This document shows, one piece after another, positions 12,840 to 23,100 of a stretch of 64,000 nt of DNA (position 1 is its first letter; every line of letters starts with the position of its first letter). The DNA lies in contig JAQGDQ010000035.1 of assembly GCA_030141605.1 (NCBI GenBank), forward strand, positions 310,001 to 374,000. Reading direction: 5' to 3'. The position numbers were made by a program, and so were the translations under genes. Under the pieces are notes generated by a model. That model was given only the letters and a program-made list of their open reading frames with translations, was not told the DNA's origin and made no database searches. Origin of the DNA: Tubiluchus corallicola (lineage: Eukaryota > Priapulida > Priapulimorpha > Priapulimorphida > Tubiluchidae).

Positions 12840-15800
12840 GCGTGTGCGTGTGCGTGTGCGTGTGTGTGTGCATCTGCGTGTGTGTATGTTGTTACTGGTG
12901 AAAATTTAGGAGAGGAAATGCTTTGCAGAAGTGGAGTGGAGAATGTTAGAAAGCTTTGTGAAATAAAAAAAGTACGATATAATCAAAGTAGGTGGATGAA
13001 GCCATGTAGGATTTCTCACAAGCACATTTGCTGTTCAGTAACTACTAACTCTCTGTTTTGTTAATTTTGATGATCCAATCCTGAGCTATTGGTGCATTAC
13101 AATGCAACATTCAAAATTCACAGGTTTTTCTTAATGCATAAATACATACAAAGAAAGCTTTGTACAGAAAACCAAAGAAATCTTCCAGTATGGTCTTGCT
13201 GAGCATAATAAACGGGAATCTGAAGTAAAGGAGTTTGATGAATGTTTAGGAGAGGCAAAGCGGGAAAACACGGGCATGTCTCGACAACTTGTAGACAAAT
13301 TCACAGAGGAAAAAAATGAGGTATATATAATTGTTTTTCCTGCATCAGCTTATTGTAATGAGAACTATATTCTCTTGTTATGCTTGTAATTCATGTTGAC
13401 CAGTTTATGATTATCCTACCACAATGACGTAATATAAAATTATACCAATTACTACAGTGAGTTAAGAATTTAAAGTGAAAGCTAAATCTCTAGGGAAGTT
13501 GAGCTGTTTTTAACGTTTGAGAAAAATGTTAGAAAGTTTCAGCAGTAAAACTGTGATGAGTGCTTCGGGTAATTAATAAAATAAATTCATAAATCACTTC
13601 ACACTTGGGCACTTTCACTTTAAACAAAAAATGGCGTCATCCAGTTACATATAAACACTTATCATGCCAGGTACTTTGGCAAACTTTTTTGTAGGTGCAC
13701 TTGTAACTGTCAACTATAAACAATCCAAAATGTTAAACAAGCACGATTAATACTATTTTTTGCTTTTTGATGAATCTTGTTGAATTTTGATGAAAGTTTG
13801 ATGAATCGTGCGCCTTATAATCAAAAGCAGTTATTGATCATAATATAATAACCAGGAATTAACCCCGACAAAGTAACAGAATAATTATTTCAACAAGATA
13901 AAAGTGAATTCTATAAACTAAGTAAACCACTCAGCACCTACTATATGCTGTCAGAATTGCATGCTTATCTGAAAGTCAAGAAAAATCTGTAATTTATGTA
14001 TGTACACATTGTACAGTACTTATACATTTTAAGGTACAATCTTGTGGATTAAAGCTATGTAAGCACTAATTGATCCACTGACTAATTTTTATATAAATGC
14101 AGTCAAACACAATGCTTGTTTCTGAATGAACACCAGAAGTTTTGCTATACATACCTTTACGCTGCATTTACGCTGTCCACCAACTAGGAGAGATACGAAT
14201 GATTCAAATTCTTTTGCATTTTTAAACAAGGCATTTGGCTAGCTTTTCCTTTGAATACTTTGAAAGTTCTGGATACTCACTTTTGAAATCCACTGGTTCC
14301 TCTGAATTAACCACATAGACTTCTTTTCTAGGCTTCAGAAGTCTTAGAATCACATGGACATTTAGACACATAGAGTAAACTGATTATTATTAACAATGTG
14401 GTACAATACAATAGCATGCACATCAGCTAATCCCAAAGAAGTCTGAGAATGGAACATTTGAAAATACAGTTTTCCTCATAACTCTCTACTCACAAATTTA
14501 CCTCAGATGATGTTAGAGAACAATATTTTTATGTAGTTATTTCCGGACATGCTGAATGTAGCAGATTCGGCTGAACTGGACAGATTAACCGACATTTATA
14601 CGGAGAAGGGTTCGGCTTTGAGCAGTCAACTCACTTGGCTTGAAGTACAGCTGAGTGATCAACTTGAGGTGGGTTTCTTTGCAACATTGTTCTTCATAAG
14701 AGTGCTAGGTAGTAACTGTTTGGTGTTTTATTGATCTAGAGCATTGACAGGAGCTAGGACATGGTAGTTTATTTGTACCTGCAGTTTAGATTTGCATTTC
14801 CAATTGATACTTTAATAAAAATACCATAATCTCTAGGACACTATTAAAGAATTTGAGCGCAACATGATAGAGATGATCGGTGTTTTCTGTGAACAACTAC
14901 GCGGGATGTTTGTAGAATTACGAGCTTTAGAAAACAAGCACCATGAATCTGTGGCAGGTCTTTGTGTAACCTTGCTGAATTGTTTAGTAACTAACAAACC
15001 AGAAGTGGAAGAACTGAGCGAGGATTTAAAGATGGTGAGTTTTTCTTGTTTTTAACAAGGTTGTGAAAAGTAATAACTTAAAATTCCATGATACATGTGA
15101 TAGTAATACGCATGAGTAATACTGTACAGAGATAAAATTCTTCTAAATGATATGCAAGAGGACTAGCATAGGTACTACTGCACATACCCTAAATAATTTT
15201 TTATTTTTTCAGCCATGTTTCATAACTGCTAAGCCTCCCATTTTTTATACATGTAATTCCAAAATGTAGATTTTCCCTGTCATTGGTTGTAGTACACTGG
15301 CGTTTTGTACAAACTTAAATTCACAATCTGCATTGGTAATGCCCATTACTTCTACAGACTCAATTCTTTTTAGCTGTATTACCAGGTTTATACAACTTCA
15401 GTCAATTGTACTATGATCAAAGTAAAGTTCAAGGTTATAACTGCTATATTACTAACTTCCTGTTGACAGTACTACTAACTAGTGGTGATGCAGACATCAA
15501 CTCTGAATCCCTGAATTCCCCTGGAGGACAACTTTTCAGCTTCAGTGTGTCACATACTACATATCTGTACTCGGGGCCATCTTAATAGTATTATAGGCCC
15601 CCCCGGCAAAGCAGTGCAATGGGTCCCCTGCCTACACAACCACTCAGAGGAATATAGATATAAATAGTCCATAAAATTAAACGTATATTTATTCTATCGT
15701 TACTGCTGACAAAAATAGTGTTTAAACATGCGCTGTACAAACAACATGTTGTACAGCAAAGATTAATCATCACAAACGTTTTGACATATAAATGAGACCT

Positions 15801-16481
15801 TATTGGTAAACCACACAAATGGGGATTGTGATTGGTAAACAATAACAAATGTTTATAGTTTAGCATGGCATAATATTTATTTATTGACAGCAAATCACAT
15901 AAATAGATTAGCTTGAGGGCCCTTATGCTCGCTCCCCCCCCCCTCCGGGCAACCGTCCAGGGTATCACATCAGTTTGCTACCTCCACTGGAGAAAAAAAT
16001 GCATATAAAGCATTTATTTCCGTGCTTAGTAAATAGTAACTAGATCTGTTTTAATATGCAGTTGTTTGTCGACAAAGATGCTGTGAACAATGCCAGGAGT
16101 GCGTCACATGAATTACACATTCAGGTAATAGATGCTAAAGAAGAAGCTATGATTAATGGTGCTCAGGACTGGTTAACAAATTTGGTCAGCAGGTGAGTGG
16201 TTAATAGAGGTAATCTACTGTTGAAGCTGAATACTGTCTTCCACGTTTAAGTTTTTCATTACCAGGTATTTCCATATCTAACAGTGCTATGGCATTCTTG
16301 CAAAATGTAACATTAAGCAGAAGATCATTAATTGAAGTCATGCCTCTCATAGGAAATAATGCAAAAGCATAGAAGTGCATTTCAGGACCAGAAATTACGT
16401 AGTGAAACTTTGAGCTCCGCACTTTTCTCCATTTCATATCTCCCTCTGTCTCTCTCTCTCTCTCTCTCCCTCCCTCCCTCC

Positions 16482-16514
<33 letters not shown>

Positions 16515-16746
16515 ACTGCCCCTCCTTTCTCTGTGTGTCTCCTTGTCCTCCTCTCTCTCAGTAATTTATTTAAGTTAGTCATGTATCCTAGGCATTTTAT
16601 AGAATACCGTAAAATCATCCACTTTCAGAGCACATGAAGAGGAAAGGAAAAGAAGTCGTCAGCGCATCTTGGAAATATCACACTTTGTCGATTATCAGCA
16701 AGAAGAGCTTGAGAATTTCGAAATAGAGACAGAAGCACATCACTAG
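4444..16746 (+). CDS. DRC3: Dynein regulatory complex subunit 3 (DRC3/LRRC48), complete, 11 exons
   Basis: Coding exons: 4444-4609, 5130-5246, 5357-5523, 6783-6929, 7920-8039, 12205-12330, 13168-13320, 14537-14668, 14837-15034, 16062-16192, 16629-16746. All junctions are GT-AG and in phase, giving 524 aa against 523 for human DRC3. DRC3 belongs to the nexin-dynein regulatory complex that links doublet microtubules and tunes dynein in motile cilia. Residues 1-56 carry the family start (AISDQGPKGIAGEIAKLEGI). Leucine-rich repeats follow (LTKLQLDNNIIDQIEGLEKL, DLSFNNVKSIKGLDTLVELE), then the LRR cap with LVYLDYKMI. The rest is helical coiled coil with LFEDMYANDTEGK, FERNMIEMIGVF and ALENKHHES. 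The start lies in a good context (caccATGg). The exon 6 donor (gtttat, 12331) is weak and the least certain junction. The stop is 412 bases from the ATPAF2 stop, tail-to-tail. Confidence 0.95.
5782..6505. mobile_element. MITE-like element with diverged terminal inverted repeats (DRC3 intron 3)
   Basis: The left end reads AGTAAGTCCTCGCTTAACGA. The reverse complement of the right end reads AGTAAATCATCGTTTAATGA. They match at most positions and face each other about 720 bases apart. No transposase is visible inside, so this would be a non-autonomous DNA transposon lying wholly in the intron between DRC3 exons 3 and 4. Confidence 0.55.
7394..7810. mobile_element. MITE with perfect 19-bp terminal inverted repeats (DRC3 intron 4)
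   Basis: The left end AATAAGCCTTTTCACAGTT (7394-7412) is the exact reverse complement of the right end AACTGTGAAAAGGCTTATT (7792-7810). The inverted similarity continues inward with gaps (GGTCAAAGGTTAAGTGA on the left; TCACTTAGCATTTGACC on the right). It is 417 bases long with no ORF. The perfect ends suggest a fairly recent insertion compared with the other elements in this gene. Confidence 0.75.
9320..11795. repeat. Large inverted repeat (fold-back-like element) in DRC3 intron 5
   Basis: The left arm (about 9320-10300) and right arm (about 11195-11795) are reverse complements of each other with moderate divergence. Shared blocks include a stretch with GATGATAGAGG and GCAGCACTAATTTTCAGGT on the left (matching the right arm near 11670-11760), and a stretch with AACCTATATGGGA plus TAGGCTTGACGACATTAGA (right arm 11200-11260; left arm near 10225-10295). 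The left arm carries about 380 extra bases (9768-10150). The loop holds two copies of GTTGCTAAGGTAAACAAT (near 10987 and 11123). Reading frames on the arms (for example 9270-9689) show no known domain. This is probably a fold-back or long-TIR DNA element. Confidence 0.7.
12793..12889. repeat. (GT)n / (GCGTGT)n microsatellite in DRC3 intron 6
   Basis: A GT dinucleotide run passes into GCGTGT units. It creates a spurious frame (Cys-Val repeats) and is not coding. Confidence 0.9.
16447..16560. repeat. (CT)n microsatellite in DRC3 intron 10
   Basis: A CT/CTCC tract lies close to the last DRC3 intron acceptor. It opens spurious Ser-Leu and Arg-Glu frames on the two strands. Confidence 0.9.
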
Positions 16747-16892
16747 TTTATAGCTTCACCTATAATGCATATCAATGTTTGCAGCAATGCATATATATAT
16801 TTATACTATGTAGTCTAGAACTGGAATGACAGGCAAAATGTTCCATGTGTATCACTTCATTTGCACTGGCATACGTCGTGTTTATAAATGTA

Positions 16893-16898
16893 TTTATT
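16893..16898 (-). terminator. Possible ATPAF2 polyadenylation signal
   Basis: AATAAA on the minus strand, about 260 bases past the ATPAF2 stop and only about 150 bases past the DRC3 stop. If it is used, ATPAF2 transcripts end within the DRC3 3' UTR region and the two genes' 3' ends nearly meet or overlap. Confidence 0.4.
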
Positions 16899-17158
16899 TT
16901 ATTTTACTTAACTTACTAGTGAAATTATCTAATTTTGGATTGCTCATTACTTGCTGAACTACCTGGCACATTATAAAACTAGGCACCTGCACAATACAAA
17001 TCCAAAGCTCAGTTAAAAGATACTTATAACACCAGAGGTTTTATAACATTTTTTTAAAACAGACTAGTTGTATTTGTGATACGTGCTGTATTTTGCAAAA
17101 TGAGGAGACATTATATAAACTTTATACAATTTGTTGATAGTTTAAACTCTAGACTCTG

Positions 17159-20100
17159 TTAAGAGACACCGGTCTTCTTGCGAGTGAGGAAACACTCAGA
17201 GCAAAGATGAACAAATAAAACAGCGGCAGCTACTCTTGCTTGCACTTCTGTTTTATCAACTTCATGAGCCCATTCTACCTTGCCCCATTTTGTTATCTGT
17301 TAAAAGAAGAAATTCAACAACATGTAAGTAAAATGTCATATTATCAAAGCTGAATAGATAGATAACTTAGTAATATTAGAGTTCGTGTAAAAATTACTTA
17401 GACATAAAATGTGATTACTTTTTATTTTTGGCAGTTTTACAATAAATGACCCCACACTTTCCAGCAACAGAATTAATCATTACTGTAGTAAACTGATGTC
17501 ATATTAAATCCCGTTCAGTAACATGCCACCATGCGTAGTTCATGTCGCAAGAAAAGCTGGTACAAGTGAGCATAATGTAATATATGTCGAAAACTTTTCT
17601 TTTTCTTAATAAAAATTTTTTACCACAGGGCAGTTGTTAATAATTTGTTTGTAGCACTAAAATATATTGACTTTGACTTTGGTCTGTTGTGTTTGCATTA
17701 TGTCTGAAATGACAGGAGTAGGCTGAACAATAGTGCAAAGAACTTCTGTGTTGGCACATCTTGGACAAAACCCCCAAAAGAGTTAATGATATTCTATAAT
17801 TGCAAACAATTATTTAGCTGAAACTTTAGAAACATGCATTTATGGGCATGCATTGCAATGAAAAAGTGTGCAGTATATCCTAAAAACCAACAACAGCCTT
17901 GGTCTCTCACTACACCTGATTTGCAACATCAGGCACACAAATCTAGGTGAAGAATGACAGTCCATGTTTGACAATCTAAAGCCAGATATTTACTGCACCA
18001 GTATCTGTGTTCAAATACAAGGAACACAAGATGTTTGACCATCGCTTGGTCGTCTTCTGCCAATGTATGACTAACTATTCAATTAAAGCTAACTAGACCT
18101 CGAAAAGCAGCCAGAGAGTCCTGTTCGAATGGAACGTAGCTCAAAAAACCCTGACATGAATGGGATAAGAACCCCTGAATCGGTAGGCCAAGTGCCATAC
18201 CTCTTGACTATCATACTTTTCCCTAACCAAGCATGGAGCACAAAAACTAATAAAACAAAACTTACTTGAAATTCTAATTCTAGTCTTGATAAGTAAACGG
18301 CTGTTTCCACAGATAAATGCTTGTCGATTACAGCTAATGCAAGTATCAATGACTTTAATGTTTCTACTGCATGCTGAATGCCTTTAAAAAAATATGACAA
18401 AATAATTCAAGGCTTTTGAAAAAAAGCAAAAGTTTGAACTTGGGGTTTTTTAAAATTATAAAAGCATTTCCTACTACAGAAATAATAGAATGTAAAATTG
18501 TATGCATTTGAACTGTATTAATGCATTCTTTTTTCAAGAGAAATTTGCTAATACTTAAATCAAATTACTTAATGAATACATGATATCAAAAACTCACCAA
18601 CTAGTGACCAGTCATTATAAGTAAGTAAATGACGATTTAACACTACAGTGGTTTTCTCTGGTATTACAAGCTCATGAAGTCCCATTGTAGGTTCTATTTC
18701 CACACCATACCTAGCACAATGAATGTACTATAGTTTAAAACTTATTTCCTATTCCTGCTTCAAGCATAGCGTACAATTAACTATACTTATGGATTAGTCT
18801 CTAGAGGGCGTCAATATTTTAATAATCAATGGTATGTATTTTGAAGAGATAATTATTTTGTTTTAGAGAAATTATGCTAAGATACTATGAAAAGAAATCT
18901 GGTTCATCTTGTTATCAATTGTAGAAAATGGAGAACTGCTAAACCCTTGTTTATACTAGTACACTGCAAAAAACAAATACTACTTAATGGAAAAGATATT
19001 GAAAATATTTTTCCGTTAGATTTCTTTACTAAAATATGACAGTAATCAGAGAGAAAACAAAAAAATTGTTGTTCCATTTCTTGATCATTAGGAATTCTTC
19101 CTCTTTTGCATATCTTGAAGCTAATATACATATATAATAAAATGGGCAAAAAAAATAAGCAAAGCATTCATTTTACCTTGTGCAAAACCAATTCAGCAGT
19201 GGGTTCCAATGATCACACAAAAACCTCTGCAACTCTAGTGGCTCATCATGCCTATAACTGAAGAGAACACAAATAGTGTCAAAGAATTAGAAACTACTGT
19301 AATAGTAGAACTTTAGACAAATATATTAACAACAGCACGAAAGAATTTTATGATAAATTGGCATTCAATTGCTGACTGCAAAGTAATTAAATGAAAAACA
19401 AGTTAGCAGCTTTATATTATCTAACTCGTATTTTATATCATAGTCTACCACAAGGGTAAAATTCAGATGTTGTGTGTGTTGCCTTGTGAACTCGCAAAGT
19501 ATATTAACAATGTAATAATGGAAAGTACAAAAAAAAAACAAATACACTGTAAAAGCAATGACGTAAACATAATTTTTGGCTACTATCATTTAAACGTAAA
19601 ATTTTGTGGCCTCTGGATACACCTTTATTATATTATTTAGTGTAATTTTAGAACTGGCAAGTCATTTGAGGCATCGACATAATATGGTAATCGTTTCCTA
19701 CAATGAAATGCAAAAAATATGCATGTTAAAACTCAAAAACTGACTCAAAGAAAGTACATATACTGGCAATTACATCCCCTGATCTCCACTACAAAATTCG
19801 TGCACTCCAGACTTCATCCTTGCATCTTTGCATGACTATCTCAACCCTGGGTTGAAAATTTCACATCACTATCACAGCCTGTCACCCGTTAGCTGTAGGA
19901 GTTGCTTTTTGCAACCTAGGACCACTGCTAGTATAGCAAGCACCATGAGTTTGAATTTAGACCACTGCTATAAAATAGATTTAGCTTACCATATTGTATC
20001 TGTGCACAGAAATTCTAATACATGATTAGCGATCTGTTCCCTTGACCTTCGGGTGGGATTGTCGATGACTGTATTGCACAACTGAGTCTGTAAAAAATCA

Positions 20101-23100
20101 AAAAAAGGAAAAAATTATTGGAAGTGAACTTCTCATGTCACTGTTTTAGTTAACAGCAGACTAAGATAGAAAACTGCATTTGATAATGTTATTATTTCAC
20201 TTTTATTATTTCAAATTGCACTCTTTCCATCATTGTTTCTTGTTTTCCATTCACTAAGAGTTTTTTCCTTAATTTCATCCATAACTGAGTTGGACAACAA
20301 CAACTAAGACTAAATCATGTTTTTCAGTGAAGATAAACATGTTAATAAAGAAAGCACTTCTCAAAATACAGCCAAAGCCTAATATAAATGTATGCAATGT
20401 TCAGCAAATCAGATAGTGTAAGTGCTTAGTTTAGTGTAATTAGTCTGTGTTGAGACTAATTTTAAAATCAACTTTTCAAGGTGCACTATCAAAATTTTAG
20501 TCTGTGTTAAACTAATATTCCACACAAACTAATTTCATAGAATTTTTTTCATTTCAGCATGAGTTTATTTTCAATGAAATTCAAGTGACAGCAACAATGT
20601 TTTGGCTTTCAATCAGAATCTTCTTCACCAGACTCAAACTCAGAGCTAAATGTTTCTGCATCAACCAGCTTGCCATTGAACTATTCGTTGGTATTTTTCC
20701 ACGATATCCTGTGATACCGGGTACACTTGAGTTGTATTCTATTTGCCATCCGCATCCTGTGCCAAGCTGTGCATGTCACTGGCTTCCTGGCCAATAGTCA
20801 TGCCATATTCTGCAGAGGTGCCAGATTGCATAATCCTCTGTTTCATGTGCTCAAGATCTGTGCTGCACAGCTCTACATAGATTATTTTCAAAACGCAGGC
20901 TAATTTAATACAGGAAAAAGATACAAAAAGTGCACTTTAAAATTAGTCTGTGTGAGACTATTTTTCCACACAGACTAATTACACCAAACAGTGTAGCATA
21001 ACAAATCACAAATTAAGAAATATTGGTTGACAAATAGATTAAACAATGTATTTAACTAACACATTCTACTACATTTCATACAGTACTATCATGATAAATC
21101 ATGGGCCCGCAATCATAATTATTGTTGCATATAGAAATTACATTATATTTAAATTAGTTTTACAAAATTTGAAATTGATGCTCATGGTTGACGATTCCTC
21201 TGCTAGAAAATTACTTGCATTTTTCGTTTCTAATGCTTTATTCTATTACAAATTGTTCACCATATGCATTTGTTCACGAGCAATCCTTTCCTTCTGAGCA
21301 TCCCATTCTGTAGCCACAGCAACAGCTAAAGGTTCATTTGGAACGGCAAAAACAGTTCCCAAAGGAGTGCGAAGCTTCCGTTTATCAAGATTTATTTCAT
21401 AGCCTCCTAAACAAAGCATAAATCATTAATTTGAAAAGTTATCTGAGTGATATCAAATTTTCAAAATCAAAACACTGCACCCACCCCCATTTACTGATAT
21501 GTAGAAGTACATTAGTAAGATGCTCTGACAATTCCACATTGCTAACAGAGAAACACAGGCCTGTATGGTATGTAATGTATTTAGTAAGAACTGATACCTA
21601 GTAAAGTTGATAATGTCCTGTTATATGGAAAGCAAGCAGGCGATAGATTCTATCATTATCCTTCACAGTATTATTAGACTACGCATGGCTACTCACTATA
21701 TAATAAATGTGACACAAAGAAACAAGTAATCATTTAAGTCTTACATCTTTGGTAAAAAAAACATAAAATTCTCGCATTAAAATAATATGTATAAAATTTT
21801 ACCACTGGCTGACTGGGTTATCGAAACATTCCTGTAGAAACGCTTTGGTTTGTCTGAAAGAATAATAACCAGTAACTGCCATATAATTGGATACATGACT
21901 CAAAAGTTTTACAGATATTCCAGTCTTACAATTAAAAGCTCTTATAACAGCAATTCTGTTTACCTATTAAAAATGGTGCCAAGACCTAGTTTTAAACAAG
22001 GTGTAGCATATAGCACCACAATATATAGCAAAAGTGATGAAAAAGACATGTATTATCACTAATAATAATAATGCATGAAGCAGCAATACACAGTATGTAT
22101 GCTGGGTCAATTGTCACATATATTACATGAATGTTACATACATAACATCATTGTACATGCACTGCGCAAAAACACACAACAGCATCAAACAGTTACTAGA
22201 TAGCAGTAATGGCAGTTAAAATAATTTATTAAACAATCTACAGGTGACACACTTACCACAGTTATTTGATTCCAGTAGTGTTCTTTCATCAGTTTTAATA
22301 ACTAGCTGGAGCTTTTTTATACCGTGACATTCCTTATATATAACAAAGCTTACAACTCCTAATTCACAACTGCAGTTCTGCAAGCAGCATGCCCAAAACA
22401 TTTTGAATTTCAAGCTAAGAAACAGATGCACTTTTTTATACAATCCGAGCCTGCTCAATATAGATGGTTGAGGTGGGATCAACAGAAGAAGTATCTTAGC
22501 CAGGTTCTTATGTACGTGCATCCTCCCTCTACGATATAAATAACCACAATCAGCAAGGCACGTATACTTCCCTGAGTGAGTATTTTGAAGATGATCACTC
22601 ATTCATTCACTGACCTAACTTCAGTCACCTGTGTGTTTTGTAACCAAATTTTGACCTCCATACTGTGTAATACAAAGTTTAAGCCTAGTCAACATGAACA
22701 CGATTTCCAAAATCGGAAAAATGTCAGGATAGATGAAAAAATGGATACCATGTTTTCCTTTTTCAAAATTTTGACAACCTACAACTGAATTTTTGTGTGT
22801 GCACGTATCTTACACTGCAACAGTTCTTTGTGTGCCAAACTGCATTCTCTTACTTAATTTGGACATAATTTAAATTGCAGCATTGTTTCTCACATTAAAT
22901 CAGTTATATTCTGATATTAACTGTAATTTCGATTAATTTAGTTAAACGTTTATTTTACTGCAAAGTTATGAAAACATCAAATGTCTTTCTTTCACTACAT
23001 CTCTCCTCTCCCTATGCTCTTTTGCTATTTCTCCTCTCGCTGTTTTTGCACTTTCTGTTTTTGTTCTTTCTCGCTCATTTTGCTAATTTCCTCTCTCTTA

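Noticed and set aside
12771-13064. 97-codon frame with Cys-Val repeats
   Set aside because: Produced by the GT microsatellite; it lies in DRC3 intron 6.
15575-15970. GC-rich block with a 125-codon minus-strand frame in DRC3 intron 9
   Set aside because: Runs of G and C at both edges suggest a transposon relic, but the ends do not pair clearly and the frame has no family character. Not called.
22216-22602. 128-codon minus-strand frame in ATPAF2 intron 1, considered as the first ATPAF2 exon
   Set aside because: It has no in-phase donor to exon 2 and is not presequence-like, whereas 25272-25179 gives a basic presequence, a donor and the right phase.
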